Shown here: positions 1-11,047 of the stretch, piece by piece
Numbering within the stretch: the stretch's first letter is position 1
Layout of the letters: every line of letters starts with the position of its first letter
Source: Cinnamomum chago
Taxonomy: Eukaryota; Streptophyta; Magnoliopsida; Laurales; Lauraceae
Assembly (NCBI GenBank): GCA_038049695.1
Contig: CP142455.1
Location: 27,193,501-27,257,500 of the forward strand
Length of the DNA: 64,000 bases
Direction: 5' to 3'
The notes under the pieces: generated by a model
Told to the model about the DNA's origin: nothing
The model's input: the letters and a program-made list of their open reading frames with translations, nothing else
Databases searched by the model: none
Made by a program: the position numbers and the translations under genes

Positions 1-525
1 GAGTAATCTTCTAGAAAATGCATTTCACATAGACTTTGTCATTCACATGCATTGTTCTAGAACTTGAGTTTCATTTTCAAATTAGCCTATTTAGAGGCAC
101 TCCATTGCACTTACATTGATCTCTTTATCCATGCATTATTAGGCATATTTCTTAAGAGAAAAATTCTAAGTTGTAAAGGTTCATACTTAGCCTTGAAAAG
201 TATATGTTGTAAAGGTTGGTGCTAACCCTTGAAAAGCATAGTGTGTTTGTAAGGTTTGAGGTGATCCTAAACCTTAATTGGAGATAGTGAATACCGGTAG
301 GTGTACCGGGAGTGGATGTAGGCAATTTGGCCGAACCACTATATGTGATTGTGTTATGGTGATTGTTATTATGCTTTCTTTCTATCGATTATGCATGGTT
401 GGTTGATTTCCTTATTTCTCCTTCAAAGCATAATAGACTTAATAGCTAAAAGAATTAAAAATTGGTCAAGGACTTAGAGCTCATCCTATTCACCCCCCCC
501 TCTAGGATTCGATCTTGGACTTTCA
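1..525 (+). mobile_element. 3' part of a Copia-type LTR (plus orientation)
   Basis: The segment ends in a C-run followed by tctaggattcgatc and ggactttca, the typical 3' end of a plant Copia-type LTR. It also carries the phrase 'gtggatgtaggcaatttggc' before 'cgaaccacta'. It is homologous to 1340-1745 and, inverted, to 4896-5400. The start lies outside the window. No PBS follows position 525, so this is a fragment, probably from a rearranged or nested element. Confidence 0.7.
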
Positions 526-526
526 G

Positions 527-1745
527 ATTCAACTTCTTTACAAATCATATGTTTTCATGTTTTGTTTTATCTTTGATAAATCTTTAGTAGCATGTTAACC
601 TATGATGTGTTGTATCCTTAGCATGTTTTATATTTTGAATTGATCTATTGTTTTGGATGCATCACCATTGATTCAATCCAAGTAGTACTTTATTTGGTAA
701 ATCTAAATAGATCATGTTAATGAAAGAATCTTTGAAATTATATGTAACATGATTCATATACTTGGTTGAATCTTTGGGTGTTGTTTTTCATCATAAGAAA
801 ATCTCTTTCAAAATATATCTTATGTTGTGGATTCAACATCTTTACAAATCATATGTGAATTTGTTTTAAAGTTTTACAACTTGCTTTGCATTGATTGGTA
901 TATCATATTCAAGTTGTATTTATAATCACATATGATTTGTCCCCTAATTTCAATCAAATCTATTTTTATGTTTTATGAGCTACATTGTTGATTTGATTGA
1001 CATCCCTATGCAACACATGTTTAGAGCTAATTAATTTCATACAACTTGTAATCTTTGATCTCATTAACAAGTTGTTACTTTTAACATGTGACTTGCATTC
1101 CTTCCTCAATCATAAATGTTTTATGAGCTAAAACTTTCAAAAGCCTTAGGCATACATTTATGAGCTTTCATTTTCTAAATGATTGAGGACATCATACACA
1201 CATCATGAGCATACATCTTTGCATTCATTTAGTGTGTGTGTGTGAGTTGGTTTTTCACTTCCATATCCGCCTATTTAAGAGGCATTGTAATGAGCTTAAT
1301 TGAATCTCCATCAAGTGTATTATAGACACTAATTAGAGAGATTACCAACCTTGTGGTTGAAGAGGTTATTGCTTAGCCTATAAAAGCATAATGTATAGGT
1401 TGATGTTAAGCCTTGAAAAACATCATTGTAAAGGTTATTGCTTAGCCTTGAAAAGCATATTGTAAAGGTTATTGCTTAGCCTATTGAAAAGCATAAATAG
1501 TGGAAATCCGGCGGGGTGTTGGATCACAAGCCGGTAGTGGATGTAGGCATTGAGGCCGAACCACTATAAATCCTTGTGTGATGGTGCTTGCTTTGTGGTG
1601 ATTGTTTTTATTAAGCTTCCGCATTTTGTTTGTAATCATCACTTGTGACTAGTTTAAGTTAAAGAAGTTAAATTTGGTTAAAATTGGTCATAATTGAAGC
1701 TCACCCTATTCACCCCCCCTCTAGGGTTCGGATCCCCGGACTTTA
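527..1745 (+). mobile_element. Second, 5'-truncated Copia-type LTR (plus orientation)
   Basis: This second LTR copy of the same family ends in 'ctctagggttcggatcc' and then 'ggactttaca'. It shares long blocks with the reverse complement of 4896-6684, including the region around 'catacaacttgt' and the repeated 'aaaggttattgcttagcct' stretch. Its 5' boundary is unclear; 527 is the first base after the preceding LTR end. It is inverted relative to the LTR at 4896-6684, so these two are not the pair of a single intact element. Confidence 0.65.
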
Positions 1746-3379
1746 CAATGGATACCAATTGGAAAAATAAAGAATACCAATTGAGATTTAAAGATAAGTC
1801 TATTAAAACACAATCACTCTAAAATGGATTTAAAAGTATAACTATTAGGAAAAATCTAAATTAGAGCTATCCATGATGAAATGGGATTAATAAATCATAG
1901 CATCAAATAATCTAACTATGGAAAGCATGTGCTATGAAGGTTTTGAAAATCATTTCATTCAATCAATAAATATGACTATTAAAGTGCAAGATGAGTGAAA
2001 TGAAATTCAATCATGAAGCCAACCTCAACTAATAACCAACCACTATTATGAACACATAAACATGGTGGTCATGAGATATACCAATAAGAGCAAGAGAGGT
2101 GGCAAACATGAACATTATGATGCTAATGGTGTGTGACATGGAACAAATGTATAACTATCAAGTTCAATCCAATGTACACAAGGTCTATCACATTCACAAG
2201 AAATCAATTCAATCATAAATTATACCAAATGAAACCAATTGAATTTGACAACATGATTAAGAGCAAGAATGTGACAAACACAACATTCCATCAAGCATCA
2301 TAAATGGATATTCATCACTTATAAAGATATGACTAATGAGCATAGTGATGAACAAGATAAATTACAATGCAAAATGATATAACTAGGCAATGCATGCAAT
2401 TTACAAAGTGGCTAAATCATATGAATTCAACAACTAAGATATCCATCAAACATATAAAAATATGAGGAATAGATTTCAAAGAGTTTCATATGATTAAGAA
2501 CACTACTATGAAGTTGAAACATGTATAAGGATTAAATCACTTAGAGAAAATACATGAAACAACATCATAACCATCCAAATAGAAATGACTATAAGGCATA
2601 GAGGATGGATTTGGGTTCTAGTATGGTTTCTACAAATATTACTAAGATCACAACCATACATGGAACCAATAGTCATTTGCATATAAAAAGAATGTAAATA
2701 AATAAGCAAGGATGCAAACAACATACATTTCCATTTCTAAGATAATGAAACCAAAAGAAAAGGAAATGAGAACATGGAACATGCTTAGATGAATATAACT
2801 AATGATGTTATAGAGCATTTCCATTCAAACAATCTTCAAATCATTTTAATAAACAAAATCCAACAATGAGCAAAAAAGAATGATTTTGAAGATCAATTTT
2901 CAACATTGTATTTTAAAAGATATAACTTAAATGAAACACATACAAGTTGATTTTTCAAAACAATGATTTTCCATATAAAAGTATAACTTAGAAATCCATG
3001 GAAAACTTGAATTGATTCAAATCATTTGTTCAAAAAATCTTACTATGACATCTACACAAATGATTCAACAACAATTGATCATGAATAAATTAGCTATGAA
3101 AGCTTTTGAAATCACAATCAATTGATCATGTAGAAATGCAATGCAAAACATATAACTAAATGAGAGCAATAAGCAAAACTAACATGATGAAATTATAATC
3201 AAAAGATTTTGAAAACCATGACATGTAACTTAGAATGGTGCATGAAAATAAAATCAAATGATCATAAAGAAACAATGCATTTTAATAAATGTAACTAAGA
3301 AAGAACAAAATGCAAAGCAACATGACCAACAAAATGATTTAACTTAAAAACAATAGGTTGGTCAATGAGGTTCAAGGCC
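1746..3379. other. AT-rich retrotransposon interior, no coding capacity seen
   Basis: AT-rich sequence lies between the left LTR copy and the gag remnant. No reverse transcriptase, integrase or protease motif is readable in any frame. It probably represents degenerate or non-coding interior of the element whose gag lies at 3380-4881. Confidence 0.5.
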
Positions 3380-4879
3380 TTAAGGTTTGTCTAAGTAAGT
3401 AACTTTTGGAATCCACCTAAGGACTTGAGAGGGTTGAACTTTGAGGTCTAATTTAGAATTCTCACCAATTATAGGAGATTTAACTTGATAAATTTTCAAT
3501 TTAAACTTATCACCATGATATTTAGATTTGACTAAATTTAGCTTAGATTGGTGATTAGTCTTTTGATGTTGGTGACTTTGTTTCTTTGGGGATTTGTTCA
3601 TTTTTCTCTTCTTCTTATATTCTCCCTTTATTTGACTTTTGAATTTTAGATTTAACTTTGTTACCTTATTCAAAAGTTCTTTCATGGGTTGATATAAGGG
3701 AGATAGGTTGAGAAGCTTTTTGTTTATAGATTCTTTTAAACTTGGTTTAACTTGTTTAAACTTCTTAGAATCTATCTTAGGAGACTCCATTTTAATAGAT
3801 TTACCTTGTTTAGTCTTTTTGGAGTCTTTCTTGATTTTTAGTGTCTTACCCTTCATAGTTTTAGATTCTACCTTTTTGGGTTCAAGGAGGGGCTTAGACA
3901 CATGGCTTCTTTTTCTTAGTTTGCACTCAAATTTGAAATGTCCTTCTTTACCACAATAATGACATTTTGTTTTGGACATTTGAGAGATAGTGCTAGAGAA
4001 AGAGGACTCACCTTTCACAAAAGTGTTGGTGAATTTAGGGTCATGTGACATATTCCTATTAAATCCAAGACCCGTCCTATCTCCTTTAGATTTACCCAAT
4101 CTAAATAATTTTTCAAATTTATCTTCTCCTTGGGTAAATTTGCACTCATACTTTTGTTTATAGCTTTCAAGTTGAGTGACTTTGGTTATAAGGATTGAAT
4201 TTTCATTTTTGACTTTTGAAAGTTCATTTTCAATTTCCTTATATTTGTTTAGCTCTTCATTGGCAAGTTTTAATTCAAGTTTAAGTTCATTGATGACATT
4301 AGATCCAAGTTCTTGAGTTTTTAACTTACTTTTAATCAATTTGGATTCTAAATTGTCAATGTCTTCATCTTGCCTTTTTATTTGATCTCTTAGATTTAAA
4401 TTTTCCTTATTGACATTATCATAATCCATCTTTAATTCTTTTAGTTCATCTTGAATGTTAGATAGATTATTTAAAGAGATCATGAACTTAGATTCAACAC
4501 AATTTATGACTTCTTCTTTCTCTCTAAGCTCATCTTTTGAAGAGACTAGTTCTTTGTTTAGTCTTTTAGATTCTTCTCTTAACTTTTTGTTTTTCTTTTC
4601 AGTCTTTAAGGATAATTCATATAATTCCTCAAAGGCTTGTTGAAGATCTTCTCCATTTTCTTTATAATCTTCTTCCTTTATGTCACATTGAGATTCATTA
4701 GATTGAGAGTTTGAATCTCCAATAGAAGGAAGAAGGAGGGGCCTAGAAGAATCTATAAAGTCTAGCATAGTAGAGTCCATTCTAATGATTTTCATGTAAG
4801 GACAACTCTTGGGTTTTAACTCTAGGTTTTTACACCTAATCAAGAGTTCCAAACACTTGATCCTGTAAGATAGAGCACT
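3380..4879 (-). pseudogene. Copia-type retrotransposon gag remnant with CCHC zinc knuckle
   Basis: A roughly 500-codon minus-strand frame encodes a Gag-like protein, which would bind and package retrotransposon RNA. It has an N-terminal region, a long Lys/Glu/Leu-rich coiled-coil-like middle, one CCHC knuckle (CHYCGKEGHFKFEC, CX2CX4HX4C) at about residue 310, and a Lys-rich tail. The frame stops shortly after WIPK; in SIRE-type Copia polyproteins a similar WVPK motif lies just before the protease. No protease, integrase or RT follows, so the copy is gag-only, either truncated or a TR-GAG-like non-autonomous form. The frame is open back into the primer-binding site, so the true start is uncertain; an internal ATG is more likely. 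Confidence 0.75.
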
Positions 4880-4881
4880 TG

Positions 4882-4893
4882 GCTCTGATACCA
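4882..4893 (-). other. Primer-binding site (initiator Met-tRNA type)
   Basis: Read on the minus strand this is TGGTATCAGAGC, complementary to the 3' end of initiator methionine tRNA, the usual primer of plant Copia elements. It lies two bases past the 3' end of the LTR at 4896-6684. This fixes the orientation of that LTR as the 5' LTR of a minus-strand element. Confidence 0.85.
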
Positions 4894-4895
4894 AT

Positions 4896-6684
4896 TGAAA
4901 GTCCTGAGGATCCTAACCCTAGAGGGGGGGGGGGGGGGGTGAATAGGGTGTGCTACAACTATGGCCAATTTAAACCAATTTTAATTTCTTAACATAAACT
5001 AGTCACATGTGATGATTAACCATACAATATGCGGAAGCTAATATAAACAATCACCACAAAAGCAAGCACCACAACACCAAGGTTTATAGTGGTTCGGCCT
5101 CAATGCCTATGTCCACTACCGGCTTGTGATCCAATCACTCCACCGGATTTCCACTATTTATGCTTTTTACTAGGCTAAGCAATAACCCTTACAAAGTTGT
5201 TTTTCTAGGCTAAACAACAACCTTTCAATGTGCTTTTCTAGGCTAAGCAATAACCTTTACAAGATGCTTTTCTTAGGCTAAGCAATAACCTTTACACAAT
5301 GCTTTTCTTAGGCTAAGCAATAACCTTTACAAATAAAGATTTCTCTAAGAAAGTGTCTTCACAAAAGATCACTCTAAGAGATACAATTTAAGCACAATGT
5401 ATTTGCCTCTAAAATAGGCGGATATGAAAGTGAATAACAAACTCACACAAACACTAAATGAATGCAAATGTGAATGCTCATGATGTGTGTGTGTGATAGC
5501 TTCAATCAAGTTTAAAAAGAAGGCTTAATCAAATATATGCTTAAAGCATTTCAAAGTTTAAAGCTCATGAAAGATTTGATTGAAGTCTAATGCAAATCAC
5601 ATGTATGAGAAACAACTTGTTAATGACATGAAAATCAAAGACTCACAAGTTGTATGAAAATGACTAACTTAGAACATGTGATGCATGTGCAATGTTGTTT
5701 TCAAAAACCAAAAAGATTTAACTAAAGTTCAAATGAATGAAAACAACAAATTAGATTTCAACCAAGACAAAGAATCATGCTTTAAAGGAAATCAAAGACT
5801 TTGGCTAAGCATGATTAAGAAAGGTTTAAAAACAACTTGGATTGAAACCAAGGTGAAGAATCCAATCTTAATTAGATCAAAGATTAGGAGAAGAATGGAT
5901 TGAACACATCATAGTTATTATGCCAAATATCATTTACCAATAATTTAAACAAAGCACATAACTATGATTAAGAGAGGTAGAGCTTACTTAGAGATTTAAC
6001 TTCATTAATCCAAGCTTTAGCTCACCAAATGACTCTTTGGTCTCTCTTAGTTCATCCCCTTTGTCTTGTCTCAAAGCTCCTCAAAAGAGTCTTCAAAATC
6101 TCCAACCATTGATAAAGGAAAGAACTCATTTATATAGCAAAAAGTGCCCAACGGCTAGTCCTCGATCGACCTACAAACAGGTCTCGGTCGACCGGGATCA
6201 CACAACGGTCAAATTTCTGACCGTTGGTGCTCCCAGGCACTTTCTGCCTGCAGTGTTCCCGGTCGACTGGGACCTCTGTGCCGGTCGACCGGCGACACTG
6301 CCGGGCCACCCCCCTTTTGGACAAAAATTCCAACTTTTGCATTTTTGAAGGTATTTCTTTGGGAGGATTTTTGGGCTACTAAACCAAGCTTGAATACATG
6401 TTTTAAATCATTTTAAGATGCTTAAAAACATGAAACATAAAAAGCCTAAAAAGATTCAAAACTTTAAAACCAAAGGCTAGCTTGATTTCTAAAACTTTTT
6501 TCAAATCAAATGCATCCAAGACTTAAAAACAAATCATGCATAAATCAAAACTTTTACAACTCTTAAAAACCATGCATGAATAAAACAAGATTTCAAGTTT
6601 ATCTAAAACAATGCAAGTGTGTAAATCAAATGATGCTTGAATGATTATGCATCCATCAAATTGCAATCTATAAAATTCCTAACA
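4896..6684 (-). mobile_element. Complete Copia-type 5' LTR (about 1.8 kb)
   Basis: On the minus strand the LTR begins TGTTAGGAATTT (from 6684) and ends GGACTTTCA (at 4896), giving TG...CA ends. It is followed by a tRNA-Met PBS. It has a long G-run on the top strand at about 4924-4939 and several copies of an 'aggctaagcaataacc' motif at 5168-5335. Short GGTCGAC-containing repeats lie at 6160-6305. The base pairs GATCT after 6684 would be the target duplication if the other end were present; its partner was not found. Confidence 0.85.
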
Positions 6685-7240
6685 GATCTCACCATTCCCA
6701 ACAAGTAGAGTCAGACCATTACAAACTCAGAATTCTGCATCTTAATGTTTGCTGCCCATGTGCCTATATAATGACTTGTTTTGATTCTTTTTTTTCTCCA
6801 TCAAATATGCTGCCCTCTCTTTTTGAATACTGATATATTTTAAGAAATTGGAAAATTTATAAACAGAAATAGAGAGGTGAGTTCTTTTTAAAGAAGTGAA
6901 AAACAAGTGGTGATCATGCGTAAGAAAAAAGATGATTTACTCTACCATCCAAAAAAGAAAAAGAAAAAGAAAACAAAACAGATAATATACTTAAGTTGAC
7001 ATGTGATAATACTCTATTCAAGGTTGTACGTTCTTTGAGATTTTCAGTGCTCTGAATTATTTGTTGCATTCATTGTAAAGATTTCAGCACTGTCTAGTTT
7101 ATAGGATTTTCTTCATCGCATGTCAATATTGTTCATGTTTGTCATGTTAAATTATAAAAGAAAGAAACTCATAATCTTTCAAAAGTTGGGGCTGTTGCTA
7201 TTTTCATTAGAAATATTTCTATATACTTTTGTTTCTAGTT

Positions 7241-8942
7241 ATGAGAACAGGAAGGATGCAAACGAGTGCACAAGAACGGGATGCTTCAATATTTGATTCA
7301 ACGATTGAGCCAGAGGCATATAGCGTTGGTAAGATCAATACTATTAGTTATATATTTTATAAAATTATTAAATTTCATGTATTTTTTTATTAACTATTTT
7401 CTTTTTCCTTTTAGCTTCGACCTACCATGTCACCTCCACTAGAAGAGGACGTGGTAGGTCAAAAAATATCTCCCTTACCAGGCTTATTAAGGATACGGGT
7501 CAAAAGCTAAAGATTGAAATCCCTAAAGGGCTGTCTAGACCAGTTGGCAAGTATGCAAAACAATTTAAGACTGAAGTTGGCATAATTTGTCGAACGTATG
7601 CTCCTCTTGCATGTTCCACTTGGCCAACAGTTAAACAAGAACTAGGCAAATATTTTATGATCGCATTTTGGTAATTCAGTCCTCAAAATTTTATTTTTTG
7701 CTTTTATTTTGCATACTATGTTATTTGAAAGTTGGATACAAAATTAAGTAATCTCTTTCCTATAAAATATATCTAACAAACTTATTATGAATGCATCTTA
7801 TTTGTAGGACAAATTTGATATAGATCTTCATGATCCTCGTTTGAAAAAAGTTGTTAACAGTTATTTAGCATCAACATTCAAAAACTATAGAAACAGATTG
7901 CACTCCCATTATAAGAGGGCTGGCAATCACGAGGTGGCATGCCAGAAACCTTATGAGGGTGTGTCACAAGAAGATTGGGAGCTGTGCTGCAATAGGTTTT
8001 GTTCAGAAGAGTTTCAGGTGAAATTTATTTTTAACTGTATTACCTACATAGAAATGATTTTTTTTAGAAAATCATGACAGCATTTCTAATCATTAACTTG
8101 AATGCAGAAAGTTAATAAAAAGAATTCTGAAAACCGACAGCTGCTTAAAGTGAACCATTGTGCAGGTTCAAAATCATTTGTCGAATATCTTCATGAGACG
8201 GTTTTAGTAATTCTAATATTTTAATAAGTATTGATTTATTATCTTTTTTTTAAATTTAATATTGTGTTCAAATTTATACAGCGTGATGCTCCAATCGGTA
8301 AAATAGAATTGTGGCACAAGACACACTACAGTCAAGAGAAGGGTTGGTCTACTCCCGAGTGTCAGTTGCTCTATGTAAGGACATTTTTTTTAAAGTTTCA
8401 TCTAATTAATTATTTCTTTTGTTCTTCAGTTTTTCTATACATTTCTAAATATTTATGTGAATTTTTTTCTCTTTTAGGATAAAATGATTACACTCCAGTC
8501 GCAGCCCACAGAAGAGGATTCTCCCCCATTGACAGATGATGAGATATGCAAACGAGTGTTGGGTACAAGGCCTGGATATGTCCGAGGTCTTGGGCATGGC
8601 GTTGTGGCCCCTCCATCCTCTTCAACGGGCCTTCAAAATAATCAGCGGGTGGAAGAGCTTACTAAGAAGGCCGCGGCAGCTGAAAGACAAGCTCAAAAGT
8701 TGGCTGAGCAGTTACAGCGGATGGAAGCTCAGATGGAGGCTCAGAGGCAACAAATGGAGGCTCAGATGGAGGTTCAGATGGCGGGTCAAAAACAACAGAT
8801 GGAGGCTCAGATGGAGGTTCAGATGGAGGGTCAAAAACAACAGATGGAGGCTCAGATAAATGAAATGAGGTCCTGGCAAAAGAATATGGAGGCTATGATG
8901 CAATCTATAATGGCGCAAAAGATGGGGACTCCTCCATGGTAA
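7241..8942 (+). pseudogene. CACTA second-ORF transposase-associated protein (Transposase_24 / Ptta type), frameshifted
   Basis: Six exons can be joined: 7241-7328, 7415-7670, 7808-8017, 8108-8200, 8282-8374 and 8478-8942, all with GT/AG borders. The product matches the plant Ptta/En-Spm second-ORF family (PF03004), with GLSRPVGKYAKQFKTEVG followed by DKFDIDLHD, an SYLASTFKNYRNRLHSHYK stretch, then HKTHYSQEKGW. The last exon has VLGTRPGYVRGLGHGV followed by a Met/Gln/Glu-rich coiled coil. These proteins are thought to bind subterminal repeats and assist TNP2. Exon 2 lacks one base near 7659: restoring the frame there would join it to exon 3 in phase. The copy is therefore broken. It belongs to the outer CACTA, upstream of its 3' end. 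Confidence 0.8.
8754..8843 (+). repeat. 45-bp tandem repeat in the coiled-coil exon
   Basis: Two near-identical 45-bp units begin at 8754 and 8799 and encode 15 residues each, of the form MEAQMEVQMxGQKQQ. A partial third unit follows. They lengthen the C-terminal coiled coil of the pseudogene at 7241-8942. Confidence 0.85.
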
Positions 8943-9005
8943 AATATTTATTCTTTGCTTTTATACATCATCAGGTGCATGTTCAGTTCAAATAGAAGGA
9001 AAATA

Positions 9006-9200
9006 CACTACACCATTTGGGTGATTTTGCAACATTTGAGATTTCTTATTAGTAACGGAAATATTTCCGTTAGGTAATTTGTCACATTTATTATCCGTTA
9101 GCAATATTCATAACCGTTAGTAAATATCTTTGCAAATACTTGAATTATTTTGTAACATTTATTGGATATTTTGTGACGATTAGTAATGCGTTACAATGGT
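9006..9200. repeat. Left terminal and subterminal repeats of the inner CACTA
   Basis: After the terminal CACTACACCAT come several copies of GTAACGG or CCGTTAG in both orientations. The same motif fills the opposite end at 24920-25400. Such subterminal motifs are the binding sites of the second-ORF protein in characterised En/Spm elements. Confidence 0.8.
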
Positions 9201-9289
9201 ATCAAAATAATAAAAAGAGGAAAAATCACATTACAAAATAAAAATGAAAACAGGAGGGGGAAAAGTATTACTTTTACGCGGAGGAAAAT

Positions 9290-9500
9290 ATTACTTTTAC
9301 CGGCGAAAAAGCGGCTTTTGTTGGAAAAAGATAGGATTTTCCCGGCAACATATTTTCACCAGTAGATGTTAAGTTTTTTCTCGGTGATTTGCCTTTTTCG
9401 CCGGCAAAGTTCAAGGTTTTTCCGACCTTTTTTTTTTCTCGCCGGCAAAGGTCGAACGTATTATCGGCGTTTTTTTTCGCCGGCAAAAGGCCAAGGTTTC
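9290..9500. repeat. Second type of subterminal motif (CGCCGGCAAA)
   Basis: At least four CGCCGGCAAA-like motifs occur here, unlike the TAACGG motif at the element's ends. The same motif dominates the terminus of the element starting at 53028. This suggests the 5' part of the inner element is a composite, or contains the remains of a second CACTA terminus. Confidence 0.6.
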
Positions 9501-9589
9501 TGCTTCCCCTCTCCCACCAGCGAAATTGTTATTACTTCCCCTCTCCCGCCAGCGAAATTGTTTTTTCCCGCGTTTTCGTTCTCCCATTT

Positions 9590-9852
9590 CCCTCCTTTCG
9601 TTCTCTCTCCTGTCTCATTTCTTTCTCTCTCGCCTCCATCGCCCTCTCCCTCTCCCTCTGCTCACTCATTTCGTTCTCTCTCCTCACTCATTTCTTTCTC
9701 TCGCCTCCATCGCCCTCTCCAGAGCCCATCTCCTCTATCTCTCCCTCCCTCTCCATTTGCACGACGACCATAGCAGCATCGCCAAGAGCTCGCAGCAGCC
9801 CCCGGGCGCCTTCATCTTCCTCCTCGCGCCGCGGACCCCTCCCCGGCACCAG
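9590..9852 (+). other. Pyrimidine-rich putative transposase leader exon
   Basis: A strongly CT-rich tract is followed by a GC-rich stretch ending in ccggcaccag before gtacacc, a good splice donor at 9853. The element at 47394-49898 has the same arrangement, ending gtgccag before gtacatc at 48304. I read it as an untranslated first exon of the TNP2 transcript, with the intron running to near 12600. The long open frames in this tract on either strand are low-complexity artefacts. The CT-rich sequence continues to about 10280 in the putative intron. Confidence 0.5.
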
Positions 9853-11047
9853 GTACACCCCTCGCTCTTCCTGCACTCACGCACCATTCCCCCTCTCCTC
9901 TCTCTTTCTTCTCTGTTCTCTTTTTCCCTCGTTCCCCATCACTCTATTTCCTCTCTGTCTGCTCTTCTTCTTTCCATTCCTCTCATCTTCCTCCCCTGTC
10001 TCCCCTCGCTTGCGCTTGCTGCAGCGCCCACCTGCACACCACTCCCTCGGGTCTCTCTCTCCCTCTCTTCTCTTCTTCCTCCCCTGTTCCTCTCCCTCTC
10101 CCCTGCTTCCTCCTCTGTTCCGCCCTGCGCACCACTCCCTCTCTCCCTCGGTTCTATCTCTCTTCCTCTCTTCTCTTCTTCCTCCCCTGTTCCTCTCCTC
10201 TCCCTTGCCCTGCGCAGCCGCCTTTTCCTCCTAGTCGTCTTCTTTCTTTCTTCCTTATCCTTCTCCCTTATCCTTCAAACCCAGTCTTTCTCTATCGGAT
10301 CAAACACTGAGAATATGCCCAGTTTCTGTTTCCACCTTTCTCCTTGTCCTTGGTAAGCTTATTTTGATCTTTACAATTAGTTCAGAATTTTTTTTAGTCA
10401 ATCTTTACAATTAGCTCCTTTCCCTGGAATGATGTTATTCCCCTTAGAATTTGTAAACGTATAAATCTATACATTAAACAGGGTCAATTTATAACAATAC
10501 TTCATTTTTATGTATCGTCAAGTATCAACTAACAGTGCCTAGGGCCCCAGACCAATCCAACATTTTAATAAGTTCTTGTTTATGGTATCTGTAATCTCTC
10601 ATCCGTTGTAAAAAATTAAAAAAAAAATTTAATCCTCCAAGAGGGGAACACCCCAAGAAATTTTACAGTTGATGATCACATTCTTTTTTGGTTCCCAGAT
10701 TCAAATTCAATAACATTGTCGATAGAAACAACATCCAAACCACAACAAGCTTATGAAAGAAGTCTTCTAAACTTGGAATTAAACATCCTAGCTTCTTCAC
10801 TGTTGCTTGCACACCAAATGAACCCAGAGAAGAATGCTGGTTCAGGTTCCTCCAATTTCACCATTGACAAGAAAAACGCAAGCAAATAGCATATCATCAT
10901 CCTCAAGTAATTTTGTATTATTTCCTCTTCCAAAAGTAACATCTATTGATCTTCTTTCAACAACTTAAGAGTAAAGCACTACTTTGCTCCCTAAACATCT
11001 GAACTGCCTGCCTGTCATTGGGAATAGTGGTGCTTGAATTAGGCTCT
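9853..11047. other. Presumed TNP2 leader intron, first part, without recognised genes
   Basis: CT-rich sequence runs to about 10280, then ordinary AT-rich DNA. From about 10680 the sequence may be the 3' untranslated part of the captured kinase fragment that follows on the minus strand. No other coding signal was seen. Confidence 0.4.

Larger units (their letters stand above)
6685..9005 (+). mobile_element. Interior part of an outer CACTA element, left of the nested insertion
   Basis: The segment carries the second-ORF transposase pseudogene (7241-8942). Its continuation after the inner CACTA is 25410-26766, which ends in a CACTA terminus. 6685-7240 shows no coding sequence. The left end of this outer element was not seen; it lies beyond or was disrupted by the LTR retrotransposon at its left border. 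Confidence 0.55.

Noticed and set aside
1746..1775. PBS after the left LTR (ggataccaattgg)
   Set aside because: It resembles the complement of the PBS flank rather than a PBS in the right orientation, and lacks the CAGAGC part.
8536..8918. Trp/Arg-rich and Leu/His-rich frames overlapping the coiled-coil exon
   Set aside because: They are shadows of the 45-bp repeat in other frames. The plus frame ending at 8942 has the family motifs.
9366..10356. Long overlapping Ser/Pro/Leu/Phe-rich open frames
   Set aside because: They are translations of a pyrimidine-rich tract in several frames at once, with no domain and repeated short words. The tract is better read as a transposon leader.
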